Source: Bolinopsis microptera (taxonomy: Eukaryota; Ctenophora; Tentaculata; Lobata; Bolinopsidae). From it: DNA of 64,000 nucleotides. The stretch is from contig NC_087081.1 of the NCBI RefSeq assembly GCF_026151205.1, forward strand, positions 3,291,246 to 3,355,245. The letters run 5' to 3'. Under the pieces are notes generated by a model that did no database searches, was not told where the DNA came from, and saw nothing but the letters and a program-made list of their open reading frames with translations. Numbering within the stretch: the first letter of the stretch is position 1; every line of letters starts with the position of its first letter. The position numbers and the translations under genes are program-made. Below are positions 24,394 through 35,260 of the stretch, piece after piece.

Positions 24394-24516
24394 ATGTTCA
24401 AAACAAGCTATGTAGCCGTGATTCCGGATATAAGGTCTCCGATATCTGTAAGACAAAAGAGAAAAAGTTTGCCAGCTAACTCTGCCGAATTTTCTAAATT
24501 CCGACCAACCAGATAT
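24394..24516 (+). CDS. Alternative first coding exon 1a of the K+ channel
   Basis: ATG ([12 protein letters not shown]) followed by a basic stretch (VRQKRKS), 41 codons, ending in phase 0 at a GTGAGT donor. An acceptor-like TTTCCTGTAATCAG lies just upstream, so it may follow a non-coding 5' exon. It aligns without gaps to exon 1b. Confidence 0.75.
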
Positions 24517-27500
24517 GTGAGTGTTTATGACGACCTTGATGTTTGCAATTTATTTTTATAATGTTCCAGCTGCTGTGTGCATGACCAATGTGTGGTAGTG
24601 ATGTTTAAGCCGAGCTATGTTACTGTGAGCCCAACAATGACTCCAATTCCTACGAGGAAAACGAGGAACAAAGGCTTACCCTCAAACTCTGCTGATGTGG
24701 CAAAACTTTTACGAACTAGTTTTGTGAGTTTATGACAGGAACTGTTCAATATTAATTTTTTGAATTCTTCAAACACTTATGTAACACAAATGATTTGAGA
24801 GGTTCTCTTAAGATAAATAATTTAAAGATTTCTAGAGCCTATTCTTTTATTTTCGTGTATTGATCCGCGCCTCTCCAACCAAAACTTATCAATGCAGCCA
24901 TGATATTTGCCATTGCATTTAACTGCTTAACTTAGTTTTCAAAATAATCAATTAAAAGTATGGCTGAACTTTTCGATAATTAATCCTTTACGCAGTCAAC
25001 ATGTTAGTTTGCACCTTAATTAAAGTTTAATGTAAAATAATAATGAATGCGATGTTGTTACATCTTTACATTGGAACGTAGAACAATTCATTATCCTGAT
25101 AAGAGCCTTTAATAGTCGCAATAAAACGGAACACTAACAAGAATTGCGCCCGTTGTTTCGTTTTGGCGGACGCTAGATTTCCGTTCACTATAAGTATAAC
25201 TATAAATATAAGCTCCAATCAGCTCACTTCATAATAATAATATTGATACACATCAGTACACTATACTACGCATGCCACGTACAAATTGGGCTTATAACCT
25301 TATACTATACATTGCATAGTATACATTAAAATACACTCGCGCCGCGCATTCATTGACAGGCTAGCTATATACATCAAATCTCCGCAAGCAATACTCGCGC
25401 GCTGCACTGACCCACCTACTGCTATCTCCAAAATCCACGTTTTTCTGCAAAAACGTCCATTCGTAACCTTTCACTATAATTGCCTTTTTACAAAAGGGTG
25501 AACGGAAAAATTTTGCCACAGAAATTTGTAGTGTAGCTGTGTGACACTGACAGTGGAACAATTTCAAAAGTAATTCGCTTTTTAAACTTGAGGACAATTA
25601 CGAAAAGTTTTAAAAACACTATTATTTTAAGAATAAGTGACAGTTCAAAAATGCAACTCGAATACATATAATAGTAGATTGATTTAAAATGCGGTTTAAA
25701 AAAAGGAATTTGTCAGAAGTGGGATTTGAACCCACGCCCACATTCGTGGACCAGAATTTAAGTCTGGCGCCTTAACCACTCGGCCATCCTGACATGTTTC
25801 CATAATAATTTTGCAAATTGTATACCGCTGAATACTGAATAGAGCCTGCATCATTTTATTATTATTTCCATACATGGATTTTGAGTAGCTGCGGGTATCT
25901 AATGTCATCCTCTCATGGATAATATAACGTTATGTTATCATCCATTATTGTAAAAACACTGCAAATTTTGCCACAGAAACACGTAAAATAATAAAATAAT
26001 CTACAAAATGAATCTGGCAGTTATAAACTGCAGCTGGTTAGCCAATCGCGAACAATAACCGCGATACGATCACGTACTGTGCAATATGGCCTCTATATGG
26101 AAGATGGAGGAAAAACATCATCGTGACAGAACATATTTAACGAGTTTCTGCTGTCAATGTAAAATGTCAAACTTATCTTGCTTTATTTTTTAATTCTATA
26201 TCCAATTTTATTATTAGATATTATGCTCATTATGTGAGATTATATGATTCTTGTCATTTTTTCGAACTTTCATAAATTTCAGATGAAAGGCCACTAGTCC
26301 CTTCATCATGACGATTAGTTCATTTCAATTTATCAGTGAAGACTTATTCAATTGTTTGACAAGATACATTTATTTTTCATCCATTCTTCATGTTTAATGA
26401 AATTTTAAACATCAAACTGGTCACAAATGTAGTTATATAGCTTTTGAGCTCACTGTGTCACACCATCAAGATTAATATAATATTAAAATTTACCTACACT
26501 CCACAGAATATATCAGTACATGTTTTTAATTTCAGTTGTCTGTCCCCAACGAAGGAAATCACAAAAATGACCTACAGAATTCTTCTATTACACCCGAGGT
26601 TTGACGTGTAGCGTTAAAAAATATTTACAAATAAGAAGTGGGCTAGATTTTGCAACACTTATTGATGCGGATACAAATTAATAGAATTAAGATAAATATC
26701 ATTTGAATTTTAAGGAGTGCGCATGAATAGTATTTATAATACATGATGCTCTTAACACTCAAATACCTTTAAAATCTTGATAACAACGAACAGACAAAAA
26801 TACAACCACGTTCCTCAGAATGGCCCCTCGAAACATGATCTCTCGTCAGATAATTCATCTTCAACTAGCACTGGCTGTGACACAGACGACATTATCCGCC
26901 TAAACATAAGTGGAGGTTACTTTGAGGTATCTTTTCAAAATGTATTAATCAACAGCTGTTATATGCATTAGTATAATTAGTATGATTAGTATAATTAGTA
27001 TAATTAGTGTAATTAGTATAATTAGTGTAATTAGTATAATTACTTCTGCAGCTTCTTAAGGTGGTTAATTGTTACACCTTGATTTGTACAGTACAGAACA
27101 GATCTATTTCAAATTTTCGTTCAATGATATTTTTCTATTGAACTTGTACCATATAATATTTGGTTTTTGTTTGTTTTTGTTTTTGTTAATTCTCTTTCCG
27201 CATTAAAAGTAGACGGCACTCCTCGTATAATGAAAAAACAACAACAACGTTTTAAAGTTTTAAGGTAACCTTGTTACCTTGTAAACAGAAAACGATAACT
27301 TTACAAGGTAACCTTGACGACATTAAGCAGATACAGCGATACATTGTTGGGTTCGGAAAATGACCTGAGGAAGTATTACTTGGAAGATAGGAATGAGTAC
27401 TTCTTCGAGAGGAATCGACTTATTTTTAGGTTTTTCAATTCGTCTTAAAAATCTGAAATCTTTTGAGGAGAATTTTAAATTGACTATTTTTTATTTTGGT

Positions 27501-30402
27501 CCAAAGATAATTAATCGTTAGGAATCAGGAACCGTCCATATTCAGGTTTTCGATTTCTGAAATCAAATACAAAATACTTATTTTAAGATAATATCGTTAC
27601 TGGTTACATTGATACTATTTATTTTTGATAATTGTTTAAGGAGGTGAAAGTAATAGTTTTTAAATCATTTCAGCGCAATACTATACTTCTACCAAAGCCG
27701 AGGAAAGTTCTACCGACCTACCTGTGTGACAGAAGAACAATTTTCGGAGGAAATTCGCTTTTTCAAACTTGAGGACCATTACGAAAAGTAAGGAAAAAAA
27801 CTTATTACTTTAAAAATTGGTGCAGTGGTATAGTGACAGCTCAAAAATGTAACCCAAATATATACATATAATTATAATAGTAGATTGATTTAAATCAGTT
27901 TTAAATAATATAAAAGTTGCCAGAAATGGGATTTGAACTCACGCCCCACATTTGTGGACCAGAACGTTCACTCGTACAAGTGAACTTTTTGAGCCTTAGA
28001 CCACTCGGCCATCCTGACATGTTTTGATAAGAATTTACTATCTTTATACCACTTATAGAGCTTGCGTCATCATTTCCATTCATGGATTGTGAGTAGCTGC
28101 AGGTACGTGTATCTAATGTCATCCCTTCATGGATAATATAGTATAGATCGCCTGTTGGAAATGTGCTAATTAAGGTCAAGGATACAATTTTGATAAAAGT
28201 TTGAAGGGTGTTCTCAATTTTTTAACATATAATAGTAGATTGATTTAAAATGCAGTAAAAAAAAGGAATTTGTCAGAAGTGGGATTTGAACCCACGCCCA
28301 CATTCGTGGACCAGAGTTTGAATCTGGCGCCTTAACCACTCGGCCATCCTGACATGTTTCAATAATAATTTTGCAAATTTTACACCACTGAATAGAGCCT
28401 GCGTCATGCATGGATTTTGAGTAGCTGCAGGTATTTAATGTTTTTTTTCTTTCTGCAACCAAGAAAAATCAGTTAAACTTATCGAATTATTCGAATGCCA
28501 AGACAACAGCTCAACTTAAGTCAAACTTCTGTTTCATAACAGTGCATAGGATTCATTTTTCAGATATGTAGAGAACATGGATGATGAAGATAAAGATTCG
28601 ATCTCAGACGAAGATAAAACCTTTTTACGGAAATGTTGGGATTTCTTCGAAGAACCTGACTCCTCTAGGGCTGCACGTGTTTGGGCTATTCTTGATGTTT
28701 TGGCCATCACTCTAGCAGTTGCCCTCTTTATCGTGGAGACAATGCCAGAAATCAAAAAAGCCATTGATTCAAAGGAGCCAAACAGCCAGAAAACGACCTT
28801 CTTAATAATAGAAACAGTTTGTATCATGTTCTTCACCATTGAGCTCATCGCTAGATTCATCTGCTGTCCTGACAAGTTTCTATTCATAAAGACTGCCATG
28901 AACTGGATAGACTTAGTCACTGTCCTGCCGTTCTTCATACAGTTTATGACAGCAGAGAATAAAGGGGGAGAAGCTCTTGTCATTTTGAGGGTTCTAAGAG
29001 TGATCAGAGTCCTAAAGCTTGCAAGGCATTCCAAAGGTAGGAATACTTTCTTGATATGTCATTGGTTAAAGTAAAAACTTATAAATAATGTTGCAGAATC
29101 ATTAATTGCGGGTTCTTGTATATAGACTCGTTAACGACGTGAGACCGAACTTCGGTCTCATACTTCGGTCACCGAAGTATTAAACTCCAATAACTGAATA
29201 AGTGCAGCTTACCTATGGAGAATTTGAGATACAAAATAATAGGTTACATATTTTATTGCCAGCATTAATTAAAAGATAGAATAGTGATTACATATCAGTC
29301 AGTATTATACGGTCACTTCCAGGCGAATATAATTTTAATCCGTTCTGTAGATTGCTCGGAAATAAAACCAAAACCTTTGGGCCTTCCCCTCTCTAACCCC
29401 ATCATATTATATATAAATCGAGACGATATATATATATATGTATTGTTTATTTATATATCCGTACCATTTTATTGACACCACGGCATCAACTTTAACACGA
29501 CTTTCCGCAAAAATCGTAAAAGATATACGAATTAAACGTTTTTGAGTGGTTCATATAATAGTTCTTTAATGGTCTTCAAATCAGCATGAAACAATAAAAA
29601 ATTGGCCAAGGAATAAGAATTTTAGTGCCCACAATTTGGTGGTGTCAAAAACGCGATTTAAATAGGTAATAATCATTTTAGTCTCTTGAATCTTGACACC
29701 ATTTTAGGGTTAGATTAGACGGGTTCCTGTTAGTTACTTTAAATTGATTGAACGCTCTTGTGAACTACAACAGATTACACTTCCATAGGTATTGTGATAG
29801 TAACAAAGACTCTAGCAGCCAGTGTAAACGAGTTAGCACTCTTACTTTTCTTCTGGTTCATAGGAGTTATCATATTCGGTTCTATAATGTACTACTTGGA
29901 ATTCAAAGAAGACTTGGTTGGTTCCGCAGACGAGAGCAAGTTTAGATCTATACTAGAGGTATAATAACAGTATATTTCTATCACCATTTACTGAAAGTTA
30001 AGCTAATAAGCTATTATTGTGCTAGTATAGTACTATAAAAGCAATCACAGTTACTTTCTCAGAGCTCGTGGTGGGCAGTAGTAACAATGAGTACTGTTGG
30101 GTATGGAGACATGGTTCCTCTAACCCCATTCGGTAAGTGCATGTTTCAATAAACTAATAAAGCGATCCTTTTGTTCCTTGATAATAATATGCGTTGTGTG
30201 TAATGGTGATTTGATGTTAGTTATTGATTCAAATTGCACTGTAAATTTCCATGCATTAATTGGGTTAACAACTTTTACTCTTCCAGGAAAATTGATAGCC
30301 TCAATCTGTATGATGTTCAGCATGATAGTGATCGCGCTCCCAGTAACAGTGATTGTCAGCAAATTTACAAGAGTATATGCTAAGTACAAGGACAAACTAT
30401 GA
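24394..30402 (+). CDS. Shaker-type (Kv1-like) voltage-gated K+ channel, 9 coding exons
   Basis: Exons: 24,394-24,516 (1a) or 24,601-24,723 (1b); 26,536-26,598; 26,819-26,926; 27,308-27,429; 27,674-27,787; 28,564-29,036; 29,789-29,958; 30,063-30,132; 30,287-30,402 (stop TGA). With either first exon the total is 1,359 nt (452 aa) and every junction is in phase. The T1 tetramerisation domain covers about 85-177 ([31 protein letters not shown]). S1 about 214-235, S2 255-276, S3 286-306, S4 314-333 ([18 protein letters not shown]), S5 348-370, pore with selectivity filter TVGYGD at 402-407, S6 417-441. It forms tetrameric plasma-membrane K+ channels opened by depolarisation; RHSKG and the T1 residues point to the Shaker subfamily. 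Oddities: the outermost S4 arginine position is Val, the S6 gate reads PVT instead of PVP, and the protein ends about 10 residues after S6 with no cytoplasmic tail. It could be a modulatory subunit. Confidence 0.9.
24601..24723 (+). CDS. Alternative first coding exon 1b of the K+ channel
   Basis: ATG ([12 protein letters not shown]), basic middle (TRKTRNKG), 41 codons, ending in phase 0 at a GTGAGT donor. It has the same length and phase as exon 1a, with shared residues such as MFK, SYV, LP, NSA and a final aromatic. Only 84 bp separates the two, too little for a normal 1a-to-1b splice and consistent with mutually exclusive use. Confidence 0.75.
24730..25510. other. K+ channel intron, nothing recognised
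   Basis: No gene or element seen on either strand up to the copied T1 exon block. Confidence 0.5.
25530..25603 (+). pseudogene. Decayed copy of the K+ channel T1 exon
   Basis: Matches the 3' half of the exon at 27,674-27,787: the GTGTGAC start, TTCGCTTTTTAAACTTGAGG and ACGAAAAG. An in-frame TAA replaces part of FFKLED, and the donor is AAAAGTTTT rather than AAAAGTAAGG. The flanking 3' intron, including the tRNA gene, was copied with it. Confidence 0.8.
25711..25793 (-). tRNA. tRNA-Leu(UAA)
   Basis: An 83 nt cloverleaf with a long variable arm: 5' GTCAGGATGGCCGAGTGG (A box), anticodon loop CTTAAAT with anticodon TAA, variable arm GGTCCACGAATGTGGGC, T arm GGGTTCAAATCCC (B box), acceptor end TTCTGACA. 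It lies antisense in the first K+ channel intron and decodes TTA codons. The stems look sound, so it is probably functional. Confidence 0.92.
26970..27043. repeat. 10 bp tandem repeat TAGTATAATT
   Basis: About seven copies with A/G variants, in the K+ channel intron about 45 bp after the exon ending at 26,926. Confidence 0.9.
27918..28018 (-). pseudogene. tRNA-Leu pseudogene with hairpin insert
   Basis: The acceptor stem, A box and B box are still recognisable. The 5' strand of the anticodon stem is largely deleted, and a palindromic insert (GTTCACTTGTACGAGTGAAC) sits in the intron position of tRNA-Leu(CAA) genes. A B box substitution (GAGTTCAAATCCC) is also present. It looks non-functional. 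Confidence 0.7.
28271..28353 (-). tRNA. tRNA-Leu(CAA)
   Basis: An 83 nt cloverleaf nearly identical to the tRNA at 25,711 but with anticodon loop TTCAAAC (anticodon CAA, reads TTG). It has no intron, the same long variable arm and acceptor end TTCTGACA. It lies antisense in the K+ channel intron before the voltage-sensor exon. Confidence 0.92.
29141..29180. repeat. Two adjacent short palindromes
   Basis: GAGACCGAA-C-TTCGGTCTC is followed at once by ATACTTCGGT-C-ACCGAAGTAT. Both are perfect with 1 nt centres and share the CTTCGGT core. They lie in the K+ channel intron after the voltage-sensor exon. Confidence 0.9.
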
Positions 30403-30761
30403 GACCTTAAAAACGAATGAAAAACAAGCCTTGCAATTATCTACAGAATATATTGAGTATATTTATGCTGTATAGTTGACTTCTCATTAACAAAATGTAT
30501 AATAGATACAGCTGGTGACAAGGAAACTACTACACCGATTTTCTTATTCGAAACTTATTACCTTACAAGACTTTTTTGTGGCGGACCAATTTGCGACGAC
30601 CGAAATTTTGGCGGTCCGAAAATATGGCGAAATTGAACAAAAACCGTCACATTTCGGACGTCACAGAAAATAAGGGTATTTTTCATCATTTTGTTTTCTG
30701 ACACAAAGGAAATTCAAAATTTTCTAAAAATCGGTAAAATCATGTTGAAACAAAATGAAAC

Positions 30762-31210
30762 TTATGAATCGATTTCTTCATCTTCATCTAAGGGGTCCGG
30801 CTCGACCCTTTCAGTTTCACGCTGTTCTCCAGTGTACTCCCAGGAGTAAGATTCTCGGATAAGCTGCTTCATCTTGTACACGATGTCTCCGAGGCCTTTG
30901 AAAGTAAGTTTCAACTTGACTTCCAATCCACCGGAGGGTATAGGCCATAGGGGAACGACGGTGTCTGCTATCCTCAACAACTCCATTAATTTCCCCACCG
31001 TGGCACATGAAATAGTGACAATGTTTACTAACTTCTAACGGAATATGTCCGACGGTTACCAACTGTGGAACAAGCAAACCTCTTCCGTCCTTTATCCGCT
31101 TCACGGCACACGCATACCGATCATGTTGAAGAGACACATCGTTAGTTTCCCGATGGATAGTAACCTTATCACCATCGTAGATATCAGTCCATGTGGTTAC
31201 TTTTCCGGAA
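30762..31210 (-). pseudogene. HIRAN-like domain ORF, frameshifted
   Basis: Two overlapping frames join into one domain. The first reads TIHRETNDVSLQHDRYACAV ... VTVGHIPLEVSKHC ... HGGEINGVV. After about one extra base near 30,968 the second continues IPSGGLEVKLKLTFKG and ends with an acidic tail (DPLDEDEEIDS). The pattern (RYACAV, VGHIP, GGEI, PSGGLEV) resembles a HIRAN-like module common in uncharacterised cnidarian and mollusc proteins. The assignment is from memory of motif order and is tentative. No start codon or upstream partner is visible. Confidence 0.45.
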
Positions 31211-31498
31211 CAAGATCCTTTTTAAATTGACTTGAGTAATAAGATGATTACTGATTAGTGCTGATTTTAGTATTTCAATCTAAAATCTAAATTTTACTCT
31301 ACTGATCAATGACAGTATATCTGCATCACATGACTTATTGAGTTTGGTATTAAATTGTTTATCTTGACTTAGTCTCTTATAAGACGTTTATGTTAGCACA
31401 TAGTAGTAGTAAATCTTTCAAAGTACGAAATATCTCTTTAAAAGAGCATCCTAGGCACCTTATAGATATCAAAACGCATAAAAAAGAAAACAAAAACA

Positions 31499-31750
31499 TC
31501 AACCATCTTCTAACTTCTTCCACTCCTCCCTATCTAAAGCTAAAAATCTAAGGTCTTCGAAATCAGTCAAATTCTTAAGTCTAATATCAAGATTTCTACT
31601 AGTCAAGTCTTTTCTAATAACATCTAATAAGTTTAAACATGGTCTACCCCGTCTCCCTTCCATAAAAATATCAGAATTTATAGCAAATAACATAGAGGTG
31701 TATGCTGGTGAGTCTTCCTGTCCTCTTAAGATATGTCCTAACATTAGCAC
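31499..31750 (-). pseudogene. LINE reverse transcriptase C-terminal fragment
   Basis: Reads LGHILRGQED ... GRRGRPCLNLLDVIRKDL ... ALDREEWKKL. This is the usual order of the basic RGRP block and DR.EW.KL end of RTE-like LINE proteins. No reverse transcriptase core remains. Confidence 0.7.
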
Positions 31751-32465
31751 ATAAATGTAATTTATTGTAAATTTAAAACGTATTACTTGACATTAAATTC
31801 ATCATGGAATATTGTGTTTATTTGTCCCACCATCATATCACTAACTTTTCAAGAACAAAATGAATCGATGAAGCCACAATTATTGGAATAAGCTAAAAAT
31901 AATGCGACGGATTCTATTACGACGACCGAAATTTTGGCGGTCCGAAAATATGGCGAAATTTTCGGAAAACCGCCACATTTCGTACGTTATAAATATGTCT
32001 TGTAAGGTAAACAGAAGGAAACAAAAAATATGGAATCTTGACTTTCGATAAGACAGTGCACCGGGGTTAAAAAAAGTTCAGCATGTAGATTTTAGAGCGT
32101 GATTTTGCAAAACTATAATCATATGATGTTCATACACTATATATATATATATATGTTATCTGCAGCAGTTGCTCTACTACTACTATGTAATACTAATACA
32201 TAGTATGTATGTATGTACTATTATTACAATCTTCTAAAGTTAAATTGGGAAAAACGTGGTCCATCTCGTGCGAACTTTCTTAGACTTAATGACCAGGGTG
32301 CTATGAGTATTGAGTATGCCTTATATGTGAAATAAGTTATACTTTTGTTCGCATTTACAAATTTGCTCACAACACGCATCGCCATCACTCGCGGCAGTAA
32401 GCTCTGTTCTGACATGGTTAACCACCTAGTCTTCTTTGTGTTGTTGGTTAATCATATGAAAGAAA

Positions 32466-32960
32466 TTGATATGGTTCTCCCGGCTGAAATTAACCAGGAA
32501 CACAGTGAAACAATTATCAGGAGGAAGCGATCTTTCAAACCCTCTCAAAATCAGCGAGGCTATGAAAACCCCTTTTGTTCATTACTGGAACAAAGAGAAA
32601 AAACTTAACCGAAAATTGGGGTTCTACAACCTCATCAAGGCAAGCTTCGGTTGCGAAACATACCTGTCGATCAACCTACAGCCACTGCAGCAGACTGAGA
32701 GACTTGCGCAACTAGCTCAAAACAAGCTCGCATAAATACAACATCGAAACAGGGAGACACGGCATGCATCGCCATAAACTTTCCAATAGGGCATGCAAAC
32801 ACTGTTCTACTATAGATGTGAAACTGGAATCACTCGCAAAAGTGAAAAGCCCTCTCTGTGTCCTGACAAAGAAACGTGCTGGATAACTTGCCATTCAATA
32901 CCTGCTTCTATTAACTTTCTGGAATTGATATTGACTTTGTCACTGTGCCCTCTCAGTCAG
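32466..32960 (+). pseudogene. LINE C-terminal fragment (family of the 51-53 kb element)
   Basis: YWNKEKKLNRKLGFYNLIK, YLSINLQ, RLAQLAQNK and RACKHCST align in order with CWNDERQNNRKLSFYNTIK, YLNLQLS, RLAQFRMS and RICKHCSS of the element at 51,339-53,006. Stops and frame changes break it. Confidence 0.7.
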
Positions 32961-33334
32961 ATTCAGGATCGAGTCGCAATAAACACCAGGTCGTCTTAGT
33001 TCACCCTTCTCTTACACACTCAACCACTACTTAAGCGTTCATCTATGACAGACCCCACAACACTTACCATCATCCTTGATTACACATCTTGATTCCACCG
33101 GCATCATCCCACAGGACTGCCATACCCCAGAGGTAGGCAAAGCATCCATATGCTACCCTTTCGCGTGGGCCAACCAGGCCCAGCCTCTCTTTAAAAAAAT
33201 AAATAAAACAGGTTTAATAAGGGAGCACAATGAAAAGGGCTTGGTTCCAAAGCTAACTCTAGACTTGGACTACTTAAAAGAACATGTCATTTCACTACTG
33301 ATAAAAGGCAGAAAAGAACGTTCTATTTACCTCT

Positions 33335-33580
33335 AGTTGGGTTTATATTTGAACAATGTTTCCCTCAAACTGCAACTCATCTTCAACAGTTTGTTGCTAT
33401 CCAAAAGAGGGTCATTAAATGGATCAATGGTGAACCCTACTCCAGTTATAATGACGATAAACTTGCAACAGAGCAAAAGAAATTAAATATTCTCCCTGTT
33501 AAACAGAAGTCTATTCATAACGATCTTATGACCTTCTATAAAATAGTGAATAGCATAATTCCAGTTTCGCTCCCTACTTA
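33335..33580 (+). pseudogene. LINE C-terminal fragment (Jockey/CR1-like)
   Basis: The block LQQFVAIQKRVIKWINGEP ... LNILPVKQKSIHNDL ... FYKIVNS follows the familiar order of RT tails (LEKVQRRA.K ... L.LL.L..RR...L...YKI). It has no start and is broken on both sides. Confidence 0.5.
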
Positions 33581-33954
33581 TATAAGTCGGGAAATTGGGC
33601 GATTAGGTTTGGCCTTTATACCCCGGCTCAAGCTGTTCATAGGAATAAGATTATCGTGCGATATTTGCGCTGTGGCCAAATTATATAAGTATATACCATC
33701 CGATAGGAAAAACGCCAAATCGGATGTCGCAAGAAAAGCGAAACCTAGCGCAGGTTCCTATAAAAAGTTATGACTAAATAACTGGTCAAAATAAATATTT
33801 ACACCGCGCAGCAAATAAAACAAACGAATATCAAAATAACATGCGCGTCGCTATTATGTATCGCTAGGCGTTACTATGGTTATGGCGTTACTATGGTTAT
33901 GACGTCACAAATGACTATATTTGGAAATGAGGGGAAGGCTCCTTTCTCGCAACG

Positions 33955-34180
33955 GCGAGGTAGCGCAGTTGGTTAGAACACCAGCTTTGCAACCGCGAGG
34001 TTGCGAGTTCGAATCCCAATGTCTGCCTGGTTGTGGGGTGAGCGTCGTTGACGTTCAGCTAAGGATCCTGAGTGGTCTATGCAGCCCCCCGGTATACTCA
34101 GCCGAATACTCGGGAAATCGGGTGTGAGGGTTAAATGAGGAGCTGCACATTGCAGCAGTCTCGGGCGAAGTAAGTATGGT
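33955..34180 (+). mobile_element. tRNA-derived SINE
   Basis: A tRNA-like head with A box TAGCGCAGTTGG (33,961) and B box GAGTTCGAATCCC (about 34,005), anticodon loop TTTGCAA, followed by about 150 bp of unrelated body. The acceptor ends do not pair well as a tRNA, so SINE is preferred over a tRNA gene. No A-rich tail was seen. Confidence 0.65.
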
Positions 34181-34199
34181 ACACACTACTTTAAGTTTA

Positions 34200-35030
34200 A
34201 CAGTCACTGGCCAAAATAAATCCTTCGGCTTCCTGAGCTGCAATTGGCTGGTTGCACGTGTGTAACAATGTAGCTGTTGGAATACTTCGAAGTAATATGT
34301 ATAAGTGTCTTGATACAAAATTACTGTCATGTACTATATCATATATACTGTAGTCGATCAACTTAACCGACTATACCATATCAATTATCGTATGATTATT
34401 TGTACCATTAGTTCTGATTACCAATTCGCACTTGCAACTTGCTGGCCCAAAACTTATTCCTTGCCAAACTTTTATTTTTTCGTATTGTTTGACATACAAA
34501 TGGCCATATAATAAGAATCATTTGATTCAGCCAGTGTCATTGATAATGGTATTGGTATGTTTTATCTCTCTTTTCGTGAGATTATTGTTGAACTTGATCT
34601 CGTGGTACATGTCTTCACATACAACCACTATACCTACGGGGGCGTTTGCATGGTTTCAGCAAGCTCTTGGCTATTTTACCAACCAGTACAATTCACAGAC
34701 CAGCGCAATAAATTGTTTTAGACTATAATTAGAGTACTGCTCAAAGGTTACTGTGAGTATGACATGCGATTATCAGTTCTACAAAATGTCTATTAATTAA
34801 TAGTTAGATTGATAAAGTTCTTTAGATTTATTGAATAATCTCGGTCAAATAGAGTGGGTTCCTTGTTACAGCAAGACAAGAATTCAAACACATTTTATTC
34901 TATCAATAATTCATTTCAGTCATATTCAAGATTACAGTCGAAACATCCCATGAAATGCTTACTCTAAAATCTTTAAGTAAACGGTTGTCAACATTGCAGT
35001 TCGTCTCCTGGCCATGTTTTAGAAACCTTG
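34200..35030. other. Non-genic stretch
   Basis: No supported gene. ORFs at 34,329-34,728 have no recognisable family. Confidence 0.4.
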
Positions 35031-35049
35031 CAGTCATTCGATCTGCAGA

Positions 35050-35260
35050 CACAGCTTGGCAGCGAATCCGTCGCTGTACGAAGATTCATCTGCAAGTGCA
35101 GGCCCAAAATTGTTGAATGCAATGCCCTATCCTATAATATCTGAATTACACCATCTTAAATCAAAACTCGTCCAGTTCATGCTCTCTCTCTTCCTGATAA
35201 CCTGTAACCACCCATCAGGGGCTACTCTTCTCAATTTAAACTGGCTGCTTTGCTAGAGGA
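35050..35260 (+). pseudogene. LINE tail fragment
   Basis: SASAGPKLLNAMPYPI ... LHHLKSKLVQFML matches the usual AGPKLWN-LP ... FK-KL end of Jockey/CR1-type reverse transcriptase proteins. It is short and broken. Confidence 0.5.

Larger units (their letters stand above)
27720..28460. repeat. Second and third copies of the tRNA-Leu block
   Basis: The block TAGTAGATTGATTTAAA, tRNA-Leu, ACATGTTT, CATGGATTTTGAGTAGCTGC occurs at 25,670-25,925, 27,880-28,150 and 28,225-28,440. The first two copies also include the T1 exon end, which fixes the direction of copying from the channel gene. Confidence 0.85.
30561..32007 (-). mobile_element. TA-flanked TIR element, long copy with cargo
   Basis: Begins CCTTACAAGACTTTTTT and ends AAATATGTCTTGTAAGG, flanked by TA on both sides. 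Both ends match the short element at 12,692-13,197 in reverse orientation. The inside carries a frameshifted HIRAN-like ORF (30,762-31,210) and a LINE tail fragment (31,499-31,750). No transposase was recognised, so mobility would depend on another copy. Confidence 0.85.

Noticed and set aside
28534-29034. 166-codon minus-strand ORF
   Set aside because: Shadow of the K+ channel voltage-sensor exon, whose S1-S4 pattern and phase are clear on the plus strand.
33955-34027. tRNA-Ala-like gene
   Set aside because: A and B boxes are present, but acceptor pairing is poor and a non-tRNA body follows, so a SINE is more likely.
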